Made by a program: the position numbers and the translations under genes | Assembly: GCA_033558025.1 (NCBI GenBank) | Contig: JAUCEF010000017.1 | Location: 4,092,001 to 4,156,000, forward strand | Direction of reading: 5' to 3' | Origin: Phytophthora sp. 'mugwort' | Taxonomy: Eukaryota > Oomycota > Peronosporomycetes > Peronosporales > Peronosporaceae | DNA: 64,000 bases | Part shown: piece by piece, positions 31,608 through 42,868 of the stretch | Position numbering within the stretch: the first letter of the stretch is position 1 | How the letters are laid out: every line of letters begins with the position of its first letter | Notes under the pieces: model-generated | Told to the model about the DNA's origin: nothing | The model's input: the letters and a program-made list of their open reading frames with translations, nothing else | Database searches by the model: none

Positions 31608-32026
31608 TACTCGAACGAAGAAGAAGGTGGCCACAGAGGCCAAGATGATCAGACGCGAGCTGCCGCTCACAATTTCAGGCTCGACCGAAAATCATCCGTC
31701 GGTGGATCGCGCTTGATGCGCGCGGCGCGCTCGACGAGTACAACGACGAGCGCCGCCTTGTCGATAGTGCCGGCCGCCCATACACGAGCTTGAGGCTTTG
31801 CTTGTCAAGCGAATTGTTGAGGCGCGGTGCGAGCACTTGCCGTGTGACCCAACGCAAGCGTGTGGAGATGGCTGTGGACATTCTCGCGAGCATGGAGGAG
31901 AAGTCAGACCGCCAGTTGTCTGATGGATGGCTTAAGGCTTCTTCCATCGCTACAACCTTGTCCAGCGGAATGCGACCAACAAACCGCGTAAAGACGCCGG
32001 CTGGTTGTCTAGTCATGACTATATAA
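31608..32026 (+). other. Flank of the LTR with a conserved but unassigned open stretch
   Basis: On the plus strand, about 31690-32020 can be read as one frame (IIRRWIALDARGALDEYNDE .. KRVEMAVDILASMEEKSDRQ), and the part up to 31958 is repeated inverted at 37032-37320. It looks protein-coding in composition, but there is no proper start and no family that I recognise. It may be a broken host or transposon gene into which the LTR element inserted. Confidence 0.35.
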
Positions 32027-32609
32027 CTTGCCTTAGTACATGATTGAGGTGCCTTAAAAGTGCAATTGAACCCCCTCTGTATTTAAAACCCGGTTGGGGG
32101 GGGGAAGCTTTTAGATTTATAAGCCCAGGGGTAACAATCCCGCTTTTGTTTAGAAAACGAAAACAGTAGAATGAGCCAGCCAGCACAAGGTAAACCTTGG
32201 CTTGCACTATCCAGCGTGTTTGTGAGAGTCATCGGCCCCATGACCGGAGCGGGTTCTTGCACTCTGCTTCAAGTTGCGTTGCACAACCAGCACAATCGCA
32301 ACTTCATCCAATACTTTCAGATTTCATATGTTTCATCTTCTTGGCACGAGATGTTCTAGCTAAAGCGGCTCGCGCCTACTCGCTTTTGCTGGCTCCTGGC
32401 CTTTGAATACCGCTGAGTCTTCTTCTTTTTTTTTTCCTGCAACTACTCATGGCTCAGTTCGTTTCCCAGTAAAACCCATAACAAATTTGAAATTATACCC
32501 GAGGTGACACTCTGGTACGAATTCATGTCTTCTCGTCTCGATTCTGGACCACCCAGTTTATCCCGCTAAGTACGACAAGTGATCGTACTTATCTGGATGA
32601 AAACACCTC
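32027..32609. other. Region before gypsy-II gag, no gene
   Basis: Contains a G9 run near 32096 and pyrimidine tracts. It may include a degenerate LTR or leader of gypsy-II, but no second copy exists in the window to prove it. Confidence 0.4.
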
Positions 32610-33665
32610 GTGCCGTGGAAGACGTGTCCCCCAACCTGCGCCCACGCCAGCAGACTCGCTTTGACGGAGAGGCCAACATGGCGGACAACATACAACTCCG
32701 GAGCCGAGGCCCCACCAGGAAGTGGTGACGCTGCGACAACTTCGGGATCGTCTTCGGTCCTACCTGCCGGCAACACCACCAACGCTGCCGATCCACCACC
32801 ATCTGCTGACACTGAGTCTAACGTAGTGGCCCAGATGATGCAGATGTCTATTATGCAGCAGCAGGCTTTGCAGGCCCAGCAGCAGCAGGATCAGCAGCAG
32901 CAGTTCATGGCCTTCATGCAGCAACAATCACACTCCCAGCGCAATATGTTTAATAGCCAAGCACGTGCGAAAACGCAGAAGCAAAGGCGGACCCGCCTAA
33001 GTTCAACGACAAGTCCTCCGAGGACCTCGAGCTCTGGTTGTTTCACATCGAGGAGCACTTCAGCGCTTACGCAACGGAGCGTGACACCCCATACTCTCGA
33101 TTCATCGACATGGTTGTCCCGTTTCGGGGTACCGATGCCATGTCGTGGTATCGAGAGTTCAAAAACACCCTTGGTGAATCGCCACGCGGGTGGGCTCTCT
33201 TCAAGCAGCAGATTCGATTGCGTTTTCGAGACAGCGATTTCGATTACAAGCTGCTGTCGATGCTCTACAACTTCGGTTTCCAGTTCTCAACACGATTACA
33301 CCTCCAAGCTTATGCTGTTGCTCTCGCAAACTACGACAGAGTTGCCTGAGATTGTGAAAAGATGGTTCTATCAGCAAAAAATTACGATCGGACATAAGCT
33401 GCCACATCTCGCAGAACATTACATCGACACTGCAAGAGGCGATCACGCATGCAGAGCGTTTTGGAGATGCCCGGACTACGGGAACGTCCGAGGACAAGCC
33501 TCCGGCGCCACCCACCGACAACAAGAAGCACATCAAGTCACCAGCAGCCTCGGCGACTAACACCACGACGAAGACGCCCATAGTGTGGCATCGGTGTGGT
33601 AATCCAGGTCATATTGCGCCAGTGTGTCCCGATCGGGGAAACATTGGGTTGAAAAATAAGTAGTT
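32610..33665 (+). pseudogene. Gypsy-II gag
   Basis: Open frames give a Gln-rich coiled stretch (QQQQDQQQQFMAFMQQQ, about 32878-32925), then after a frame change a capsid region (DLELWLFHIEEHFSAYATER, DAMSWYREFKNTL, ALFKQQIRLRF). A knuckle-like HRCGNPGHIAPVC at 33588 has Trp in place of the first Cys. A typical chromoviral-type gag, inactive. Confidence 0.75.
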
Positions 33666-36600
33666 AGCTCAGCGGGCTGGCGCCCCGCTGAGCATGGCAC
33701 CGACAGTGCTGACCATACACCATTGGTGATCCCAGCTACCCCCGGTTTCGGATTCGTCTGCACCTGAGAGATTCACCGGCTCGTTTTGCTTACAGCCGTA
33801 ATAATCCCGTCTACAGTCCACCGAAGTCCGGTCTTTATGGTCATCCTGTTCGCGGCGCACGCAAGAACCCAGCGGGGTCCAGTGAAGAGGGATGGCATTA
33901 CTCCACTCGACACGCTTATCAGTCAGCTCACGGAGCTACTCGCATCGTCTCGATTAAACAGACTAAGCGCCTGCTTCGCGCTACGGACAACGAGTTTTGC
34001 CTCTTCGTGAATGCAAATGAGTCAACATCAAAGGAACAACTGGCATGGGAATTGTTGAAGTCGTCTCAAGCCTACCCTTTGCTTTGCAAGTTTCGATCTT
34101 GTCTTTTTCGTGAAAAATTACCCTCGGTGCCGCCAGTACGAGAGGGTCTCATGGACGCAAGCATCAAGCTAATCGACGATACGCCCGTACATCGTTAGCA
34201 GTTTCCGCTCTCGGTTGTCCAAAAGGAAGCTATCCGTTTGTGGACCAAGGAGATGCTGGCCGCCCAGATCATTCAGAAGTCAGCCTCGCCATACTGTTCG
34301 CCAATTTTTTGCGTGAAAAGAGAGCCTAGGCGAGTGGCGAATCGTACTTCCGAGACCTCAACGCCAAAATGATAGTTCCAGCCAACCCCATCCCTCACAG
34401 GAAGAGATCTACCGAGCAAAGTGTGACGGCAAAATGTTTCAGCAATGAACCTCCTTTGGGGATTCTACCAAGTGCGTTTTCGGGTCGATCCGATTCCTTA
34501 CACGGCGTTCTCCACACCGGACGGCCTGAATCAATTCTTGGTCGCGCCAATGGGAGTGTCAAGTAGCCCGTCATGCTTCAACCGATCGGTACAATCCATC
34601 TTCAGTGATCAACGAGCTTTTTGCCAGACCTATTTTGACGATATTTTCGTCTTCACGCCCTCGGAATCTGAGAAAGAACACTTAGTTGCCCTTGCGCAAG
34701 TTTTCCAGCGTTGCGTCGACCAGAATCGCTACATCAAGCTTTCGAAATGTACATTCTGCGTCACGGAAATACCCTGTCTCGGCGACTTCATCGGGCGTGA
34801 TGACGTCCGGATGGACCAAACCAAGAGCGAAGTGATTAAAGATTGGCCGGTGTCTCGCACCAAACGTCAGCTTCAATCGTTCTTAAGTACATGTGTCTAC
34901 GTCCTACGGTTTTGCCGCGATTTCGCTTTATTGATTGCCCCACTGACGAAGTTAACCAAACAAGGCCAAGAACGACAGCGTCATATTTGATAAAGTCCAC
35001 ACGACAGCATTTCTCGAGCTGAAGTCGTGATGGACGCTTCACCGATCTTAGCGCACCCCGATTTACTCTGCCTTTTCACGTTAGCATGGAAGCGTCCACT
35101 TTGCAGTCGGGGGCTACGTGTTCCAGTGCGACGAGCACGGAGGTATAACGGATCATTGCGTACGCTGGACGTAAACTGACTCGTGCGGAGATAATTTACC
35201 CAATACGCGAAAAACAACTTCACGCGGCGCTGCATGCGATGCGGATGTGGAAAATTTATTTGATCGACCGCCCGTTCTACATAAACATCGACCACCACAC
35301 GGTCGCAACTATTTTCCATCAGCAACATGTTATCAGCGCTTAGCTCGCTGGTTCAATGAGTTGGCACTCTTTCAACCGATGTTCAGTGGATTGAAGGTAC
35401 ATCCAACATCGTGGCAGGTACGATTTCTAGGAAACCAGTCTGAAACGATGGCACCGCTCGAGCCGTAAGCCTGTCTGCGCGCTTGGAGTCGCTGACCAAG
35501 CCGGTGCTTGCAGTCGAACACAATTTACGCTTCGCTCTGCAGAGCACGGAGCCAGCGCCAATCTTGGACGAGTGCCGTCCGCTTTGTCCCGCGGACCCAT
35601 TTATTGGTCCGATTCTGAAATAATTGGGCGCACAACCCGCAGTTCCTCCGAGCTACGTCATTTTCATGCCGACAATGGTCTCGCTTACTTCCAGCCATTT
35701 GTTGAGGCGCCGCGTCGGTTGTGCATTCCCGCCGACACGAAGCTTCGGAATCGCCTTCTTTTGGAGGAGCATGATGTCACCTGGCGATGTCACCCTGGTT
35801 ACCACAATACCCACATCTTCATGGCGGCCAAGTATCACTGGCCCAATTTGGTGAAAAGTGTGCGCAGATATGTGGCTAGTTGTGAATCCTGTCAGCACTC
35901 GAAGAATCGCCGTTGCAAGACACCTGGATTATTGCGACCGCTTGATGTTCCCTTGGCACGCTGGCAAGATATTAGCATTGATATCATGACGAGTCTGCCA
36001 ACAACGTCAGGAGGTCACGATGTTATTGTGGTTATCGTCGATCGACTAACGAAACGGGCCCACTTCACGCCGACTTCAATCCGAGCCTCAGCTCGGGTCC
36101 CCGCCGAGCTGTTCTGCTAGTCATATCAACGGCTCCATGGATTGCCCCGCTCAATTGTCTCCAATCGTGACCGAAACTTCACGTCGAAGCTCTGGAAAGG
36201 TATCATGCAGCTGAAAGCTTCAGCGTTGCACTTGAGCACCACGTTCTGGCCTTCCACCGATGGGCAACCAGAGGTGACCAACAAGTTTGTCATCAAATAC
36301 CTCCGATATTTTCTCGAGCCGCACCAGACCTATTGGGAGGAGTACCTGCCAATGGCCGAGTTTGCCTACATTTCCAGCGTTCATCCAGCACTGGTTTTCC
36401 GCCGTTCGTCGCTGATCTTAGCAATTTGCCGCTCTCAGTTGGTGATTGGTGATTCAATCTCCCAATGAGGTTTATCCGCCGGCTGCCATTTTCGTCGACA
36501 ACCAACAGGTAATATTGATCACCGCTTAAGATTCTATAGCGGCAGCCCAGCGTTCATGACACCGTTATTACGCCCACAATCTGCCTACCACGACATTAGC

Positions 36601-37031
36601 CATCGACGACAAGGTCCTGCTCGACACCAAAACCGTCGACGTGGCTCACACGAGTTCAGCAGGCAAGCGCAAATTTACACCGCGCTTTATCGGACCATAC
36701 CGTGTCGAAACTGTCATGGATCCGATTGCTATCGATTAGCATTGCCCGACGGCGTACGGCTCTTTCCGGAAGTTTACGTCTCTTTACTACGACGTCATCA
36801 CTATGATCCCCACCCAAGTCGCCGACAACGAGTCCCTACGGTTCTCGTCGCCGATGGTTCGACTGGTCATTTGGTTCAAGCAATCTCGGGGCATAGGAAG
36901 CGCAAGGGTGTGCAGCAATACGAGGTCAAGTGGGTCAACACGGCTGTTGATCCGTCATAGGAACCTCTTTCTAACCTCGGGCAAGTCAAGGAGACCATTC
37001 GAGAATACCTCGACCAGTTGCCCGCTATACG
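33666..37031 (+). pseudogene. Gypsy-II pol with chromodomain-like end, 3' truncated
   Basis: RT is clearest at 34445-34970 (FLVAPMGVSSSPSCFN, catalytic YFDD at 34631-34642, IKLSKCTF). RNase H traces follow at 35080-35450. Integrase spans 35700-36470: zinc end CESCQHSKNRR, core DISIDIMTSLP, SNRDRNFTSKLW and DGQPEVTNKFV. A chromodomain-like segment (HRKRKGVQQYEVKWVN .. VKETIREYLDQL) ends at the inverted-repeat junction. Many frameshifts and stops; no 3' LTR, so the end was lost at the duplication breakpoint. It is unrelated at sequence level to gypsy-I and lies between the two arms. Confidence 0.8.
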
Positions 37032-38510
37032 AGGTTGTAGCGATGGAAGAAGCCTTAAAGCCATCCATCAGACAACTGGCGGTCTGACTTCTCCTCCATG
37101 CTCGCGAGAATGTCCACAGCCATCTCCACACGCTTGCGTTGGGTCACACGGCAAGTGCTCGCACCGCGCCTCAACAATTCGCTTGACAAGCAAAGCCTCA
37201 AGCTCGTGTATGGGCGGCCGGCACTATCGACAAGGCGGCGCTCGTCGTTGTACTCGTCGAGCGCGCCGCGCGCATCAAGCGCGATCCACCGACGGATGAT
37301 TTTCGGTCGAGCCTGAAATTGTGAGCGGCAGCTCGCGTCTGATCATCTTGGCCTCTGTGGCCACCTTCTTCTTCGTTCGAGTATACAAACCCTCGGTGAA
37401 CGGCAGTTCACAAGTCCCTGGTCTGGGGGACTGACCAAAACTAGGTAGATTTAAGACTGGATATATTTATAGGTGACCCCATTAATGCGTCTACATACTA
37501 ACTATTAGTCACCTCTAAAGTACCCTAGATGTTATCCTATTAGGTGGATCTGAGGTCTTTGTACCATATCTGTGGTACGTATCCGTGACGTCATTACCGT
37601 GACGTCATAGTGATGTTGGCTACATCACTTAGGGTACTTAGGTACACCATTCTGATGAGCGACTTGGCACTCTTCATGTAACCCCATTACATACTCCCCC
37701 ACTTAGGTTCGGTTTATCGACCATCCAGGGCGAGTGAAAGAAGTCACCGCCTTTCACTCTCCAAGTCGAATTACATCGACTTCGCTGCGGTTGGTTTCCG
37801 CAGCCGGCTCATTTCCTTTTGAGCCCGAGCACTTCCGCGTGCTCTTCTTCTTCTTCGGCTTCCACGTCAGCCTCAAGCATGACCAAGACTCGGTCTGGCA
37901 GCGGTGCGAAAGCGCATGCCAAACCTGTTGCTTCCAAGTAGCAGACTAAGGGATCTAAGCCGTCTGGCAAAGCTCTACCGCTAAGGAATCCACCAAAGTG
38001 GCATCCAAGGCGACCCCCAAGGCACCTGAGACGCCTGAGGATGACCCTGAGCTCCTCGTGGACTATGAGGAGGACTCGGACAAGTCTCCCATGTCCTGGG
38101 GCGATAAGGAAATCCCGCTCAAGGGGTCTGACGGCGACCCGAGTCAGTTGGACTTGATTGGGCCCCGTACCCCGCTGTCTAGTCATTATGGCGACGATGG
38201 CGGCGGGCCGAAGACGCTCGAGCGCCAGAGGATCCCAGGCTCACCCAAGGGGGACAAAGAGAAACCTCGTTCTCCTGTCAAGAACATGACGCTCGCTAAG
38301 GCAACCGCCCGCATCAAGGCTGCGAAGGCTGCAGCAGCCTCGGAAGTCAGCTGTAAGCGGCGGGATGCTTCCCCGCCTCCTATCCGTGAAGGGTATGGGA
38401 CCTCACGTTCAGTAACAAGGGCCTCTTCAGCTCTTCTTCCGACGAGAGGAAGAGGGCCAAGTCGGCCGGGGGGTCTTCAACGATCTGGACGGGCAGGAGT
38501 CGGAATACCA
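37032..38510. repeat. Right arm of inverted duplication
   Basis: Inverted near-identical copy of 30481-31958. It contains the minus-strand LTR 37384-37691 with its polypurine tract and the 37998-38516 copy of the antisense ORF. It ends abruptly at 38510, where viral ATPase-like sequence begins. Confidence 0.9.
37384..37691 (-). mobile_element. LTR copy in the right arm
   Basis: Same 308 bp LTR as at 31300, in reverse orientation: starts TGTAATGGGG at 37691 and ends TTTGTA at 37384. Both CRE-like palindromes and the TATA box are kept. Confidence 0.85.
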
Positions 38511-38513
38511 GGC

Positions 38514-38983
38514 TAGAACTGTATGAGTACCTTCGCGACAAGCTTGAAGTTTTCATTACTTTTGCTGACCCAGATACCCCCCGAAAGTTGATTAAGTCCG
38601 TCATACACCCATGAGCAAACCCTAGCTTGTTATCATAGACGACTACAGCAGCGATAAGCTATCCAGAAGAATATATTTTCCCACTATTTCACAAGTGGAA
38701 GCAGTTCAAGCTATCAACCATATTTCTGAGCCACAGCTATTTTGGAACTGATAAGATGTTTCGGTTACAATCTGAGTTTGTATCAATCCTAAAGGCCATT
38801 TCGAAGCGTGATTTGCAAATGGTAGTAAAGGATTTCAATATCAAGGGCGTAGATGATCACTCAATCGTCTATTATTACAACAAGGCAACTGAAAGAAAAT
38901 GTCAGATGTTGCTCATCGATTCTGTAAAGGGACAAATCAGGTACAACTTCGATAAGCCAGTCAAGACTGAAGAATATGAATAA
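38514..38983 (+). pseudogene. Viral A32/FtsK-type packaging ATPase, C-terminal half
   Basis: The Walker B strand LVIIDD is at 38626-38643, immediately after an in-frame TAG. It is followed by WKQFKLSTIFLSHSYFGTDK, the sensor region (IFL-S/T-H/Q-N/S) typical of polinton and NCLDV packaging ATPases, and a C-terminal KRDLQMVVKDFNI stretch ending at 38983. The Walker A half is missing: the coding sequence begins at the right edge of the inverted gypsy arm. At least one frame change lies near 38610. Confidence 0.65.
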
Positions 38984-39021
38984 ATATCATCTAAAATTTG
39001 ACGGTAATTACATACTTCAAT

Positions 39022-39872
39022 ATGGCGAGCTCCTTGAAAATCGATGCACCCAATCTCGTAGCAGACGGATACAACTCGTCGTGGGAAAATCAGTTTCTAG
39101 GATCGGCAGCTGACTTTCGCGATGTTGTTTGTGCGACCCAATCAATAACGATGTACGGCAGTGAGTATAACATCGATTATATGCAATTCCAAAACAAACA
39201 CGAGCCTGAAGTTTGAAGTGCCAACAGCTGCTACCAGCTCTACTATTAGTGTCAATCTTGCTGATGGCATTTACTCCTATGACGATATCAACCGCAGCAT
39301 CACTTGTTAATTAGGGGGCATACTTAATTGATGGATCTGGGAATAACGTTTTCTATTTGTCAAAGTTAGTGTGAATAGTGTGTATTACGCATGTCAGGTC
39401 GACTTTTCTCCGACTCCTTCGAGCCTTCCTGTGGGCTACACAAGATCTGCGATTGGTCTCAGCTGTTGTACTGGTTTACCTACAATTACTCATGGTCACG
39501 CCTAATTATCGATAATGCAGAGTTTGGAAAGATAGCTGGACTGACTGCCGGTACATATCCGGCTACCGCGGCGACAGTTGCCAGCGACCGGCTATCCAAT
39601 GCCATTCCTCAAATACACCTTACGAGCTCATGCATTATCTGTTGCGATTTGATTAAAAATGATTATGTTGCATCTGGAGATATTATAAGAGCATTTGATA
39701 GAGGTGATGCTCATATTGGAAAACGGATTAGCTACAAACCGAGTCAGTATGCCTGGATGAACTGGCACAACGGTTCTCGATCACTATCGGTAGCTACAAC
39801 CAGAACGATAAAAAGGTGATCTTCCGCGATACTTCAGTTTCAATCATGCTCTTGCTACGCCCAAAGAACTGA
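39022..39872 (+). pseudogene. Viral minor capsid (penton-type) protein
   Basis: Begins MASSLKIDAPNL at 39022, 38 bp after the ATPase stop. Pieces in changing frames include LADGIYSYDDINR, FGKIAGLTAGTYPATAA and YKPSQYAWMN, ending IMLLLRP near 39860. The FGK-G-(x)-GTYP and P-(x)-YAW patterns are characteristic of the Polinton-like penton protein, which forms capsid vertices. Several frameshifts and stops between 39210 and 39400 and near 39640. Confidence 0.6.
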
Positions 39873-39920
39873 AGCTCTTGCGCCCCAATGCTAAAAATAA
39901 TTAATGTTGTAGTTTTTCTC

Positions 39921-40710
39921 TCATAATATAAAGGATCCCCCAGTCTTCCTCATGGCGCGGATCTTAGCCATGTCATCTTTTGCCTCTTGAGAACTCTTTG
40001 CGAATGTCTTACCCTTTGGCTTGGCAACGCCTATCCCATAGCGACGACGGACTTCACCACGAAGTGTCTTGATCAAATCCCCATGCTCAGACTTAGTAGT
40101 CTTGGAACGTAGATAATTTTCTTCAGCATAGGTTACATCAGTGAGGATACTCTTGCGCTTTGTGTAAGCGAGAGCACGTTTCGCCCCTTTTATTCTTAGC
40201 ATCAATAATGGTAAGACGTCCCCGCTCGATATCAGAATGATGCGGGTGAAAAAAAAACGCTTCGTCATCATAAACACCGATACCCGTCATGGATCGGATA
40301 GAGCCCTCGCTGGATGGCTGCGGTTGGTTCTCCAGCATACGTTGCAAGGGCGGGGACAACTACATCAGCAACTCGAGATAAAATGCCCGAGTACTTGCGA
40401 ATTTGAAAGCAGATATCACTCCTCCCCACATCTTACTACATATACTCGCCCCGTTCAGGCCATCTCCTTGCAAAAACTTGAATGGATAGTCAATATCTTC
40501 TTTGTGATAGCCAAACGCGTTCCTTTGCCAGATTTTTGAGATTGAAGAGCTTTCGCATACGACTCAGGATGAAGGTAGAGCGTAGCGCCAGAGCCACCCA
40601 ACTCATTTTTTAGTCAAGGATAGAGTAGCTGTCTTGAAGACTCTCTTTAGCTTGGTGCTGGTAGCGTCGCTGAAACTGCTAATTCTATGAACGTCATAAT
40701 TATATTTCAT
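39921..40710 (-). pseudogene. Virion-associated protein of unknown role (viral relic)
   Basis: A minus-strand frame starts about 40710 (MKYNYDVHR) and passes LGGSGATLYLHPESYAKAL, VADVVVPALATYAG and VRRRYGIGVAKPKGKTF before ending KIRAMRKTGGSFIL at 39921, with frame changes on the way. The Gly/Ala-rich middle and the RAMRKTGGSF end resemble small structural proteins seen beside capsid genes in Polinton-like viruses, but I cannot name a family. Confidence 0.4.
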
Positions 40711-40729
40711 GACTGATTTATTATTTAAA

Positions 40730-41120
40730 AAATGGTTAAATTCAAGTCTTTAAATCGGCTTAACGGTCCCATCCTATTGTTTTGTTTGCAATACAACCGG
40801 AGCATGCACCATATGATACGTACCTTGACATTATTTGGGATTGTATTTTCCAAGTCCATCCTTAGTAGGCACTGCTTCGCCAATACTATCAAAGTGTTCA
40901 CCTTTATGAACAGCTGTCCAATGACCTACATCCAGATTTGGAGGCCTCAATAAGACCAAGTATGTACCTTTCTTTGGGATCGGCTTCGATATTTCGTTCG
41001 ATCCGAATATACCATCTAGATGTATTCCAATTCGATCTGCAAGCTCGATAAGATAGTGGTCGCTGGTGATTGGTTTGATGGGATCGCTAAATATTTTAAT
41101 TTCAACGAAAGCACATTAGA
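40730..41120 (-). pseudogene. Viral adenain-like cysteine protease
   Basis: On the minus strand, PIKPITSDHYLIELADRIGI is followed by LLRPPNLDVGHWTAVHKG (GHW-x-A with the catalytic-type His), FDSIGE (acidic partner) and a KYNPK..QGTYHM stretch. This order matches the adenovirus/Polinton maturation protease (C5/Ulp1 clan). The segment expected to hold the catalytic Cys is altered and a TAA interrupts it, so it is inactive. Confidence 0.65.
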
Positions 41121-41139
41121 AATCATATAGAATCAACAA

Positions 41140-42800
41140 ATGAGTGAACTCAACTATCCGATCAGTATTTGTACCACAGCTCGCTCAAGAGTGATCCGGG
41201 AATCAAGGTATTTTTTGGCAAGCGCGTTCCGTTTGTGATCGATCTGAATGAAGGCTCGTACTAGAATGGTGTTATCACTATCGATGCTACAGCCCAGCTT
41301 AACGGTTCTGAGGGGTTTGCTTGCTTCGTGATGCCTACATTATGCTCCTATACAAAGATAGTGTGAAAAATGATGCTATTGCTTAGACAGCTGCTGCAAA
41401 TCGTTTTTGTTCTCCGCTCAAGTGGGGTAACTGGAATGTAATTGATAGCATGTCGCTTGAACTCAACGGGAAGACCGTTGTCAGCATGATGGACTATAAA
41501 CAGTTCTGGAACAACATTCGCGCTCAGACAAGCTACAGTCCTCAGTACGTTGAGAAGCACGGAGGTGAGTCGTTCCTTTATCCGACGCTGCTCAGTCAGA
41601 TTTGTACAGCTCAGCTACAAGCTCTACTACTGGAGCTGGATACACAAACACTACTGCCCCCCCCCCCCCCCCCCGCTGCTAATGATGGTCTTTGTAAAGC
41701 GTCTGTCGTCGAACCCTTCTAACGCTGGATCCGATTTTCCACGTCGTGGCCTTCATTTGGCATGGCTGCAGCTTATGCCGCTATCTTAAATCAATTGGCG
41801 CGTGGTGCCTTCGTAGCTGGCGTCTCCACGGCATTAGAATCATGGGAATCTGGGACTGAATGCTAAAGGTTAAGCTAACTGACCTATTTAAGGAACTCGA
41901 TTTAATGGCCATTCCGCAAAATCGACTTATTCTGTGTCAATCAGGGTACTTCTACACTTGCTGTGGATGCTTGGAAGGGTATGTCTCTAACCAGCACTAT
42001 TCTTGCCTCTGGTAATACCTGTCCAATCATGGTTTCTGCTTCTTCCACTGGGAATCCGATGGCTGGAGTCCTCGCTGCTTTGGCCGGGTTTAGTATTGCT
42101 TGGGATGCTGTTGTCAATGCGCTCGAGCCTACTGTTGATGGTACTTACATGCCTTTCACCACTTCTCGTCATTACGTTCCGTTTGTGCATCTTGAGAACC
42201 CTCAAGCGATCATCTCAAAGCCAGTCAAGAAGGTTCGACTTAATGAGTCCTGTGATGCCTATACAAGCGCGCTGGAACTGGTAAGCAATCAACTCAGCTC
42301 GATGCTGCATTCGACCTTCAGCTATCGGCTTCTATCAAGAATGCTATGTATGTCATTTTAATGCATTTTGCCGAGCAAACTGGTAGTTTGCCTCAGTAGC
42401 TGTTCAGGAGTTCCAGAGTCCTTTTGATTCAGCTCCTTGGACTCTCCACCCTGGTTCGAGTATCCGCAACTTCAATGTATCGGTACGCAACAAACATTTG
42501 ATATTAGCCACGACTACGATTCCACCACTGTCACTAATGAGGTATCTAAAATCGCTTAGTCAATGGCGATCTCACCCCTGAGCTGGTTAATGGTCTCTCG
42601 ATTATCAGACGTGGTCTCCACTAACCGTGTCCTCATTGCTGACGTTAGTCGTCTAAGACAGCGTGATGTCCCCTAAGCGATTCAGATCCAAGTTGTGAAT
42701 GCTGGATGTCAGGATACTAATATGGTAGTATTGGTTGTGTCCGAACAAGAACTGACCTTCGGTAGAATAACCGGGGAGGTTCTTGATTTTATTACAGCTT
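41140..42800 (+). pseudogene. Viral major capsid protein (double jelly-roll type)
   Basis: Starts MSELNYPIS at 41140. Recognisable parts in several frames are SLELNGKTVVSMMDYKQFW (41450-41510), WKGMSLTSTILASGN and SKPVKKVRLN (41970-42240), QLDAAFDLQLSASIKNA (42290-42345) and IQIQVVNAGCQDTNMVVLVV near 42700. The arrangement agrees with Polinton-like major capsid proteins of about 550 residues. Broken by frameshifts, stops and an 18-C run. The last part is locally duplicated. Confidence 0.6.
41657..41674. repeat. C18 homopolymer inside the viral capsid relic
   Basis: Eighteen C in a row within the capsid frame, where coding sequence is expected; probably a slippage expansion after the gene died. 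Length may also be affected by sequencing. Confidence 0.8.
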
Positions 42801-42868
42801 GACAAACAAAGTTAATACCTTAAGAACTAACCTTTGATAGACTAACCGGGAGGAGGTTCTTCATTTAC
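42749..42868. repeat. 75 bp direct duplication at the capsid 3' end
   Basis: GAACTGACCTTCGGTAGA.. at 42749 is repeated imperfectly as GAACTAACCTTTGATAGA.. at 42824, each running to GGTTCTTGATT or GGTTCTTCATT. Both copies resemble the C-terminal codons of the capsid frame. Confidence 0.6.

Larger units (their letters stand above)
30481..31958. repeat. Left arm of 1.48 kb inverted duplication
   Basis: The segment 30481-31958 recurs inverted at 37032-38510 with about one 1-bp indel and few substitutions. It covers most of the antisense ORF, the PPT, the LTR and about 350 bp of flank beyond the LTR. Because the flank is included, the copy arose by DNA duplication and not by an independent retrotransposition. 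Spacer between arms: 5073 bp. Confidence 0.9.
38511..42868. mobile_element. Relic of a Polinton-like virus (morphogenesis module)
   Basis: An AT-richer block whose broken frames match the four hallmark genes of Polinton-like viruses and Mavericks: packaging ATPase (+), minor capsid protein (+), adenain-like cysteine protease (-) and major capsid protein (+), with one further minus-strand virion-type frame. Order and strand changes are described in the separate entries. No polymerase, integrase or primase was seen, and no terminal repeats. Every frame is interrupted, so the element is dead. Identification is by motif and protein-pattern recognition. Confidence 0.7.

Noticed and set aside
31675..32016. 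Minus-strand 113-codon frame at the left arm
   Set aside because: The opposite strand gives a more protein-like reading and the frame is Ser/Arg-rich shadow in character; neither was called as a gene.
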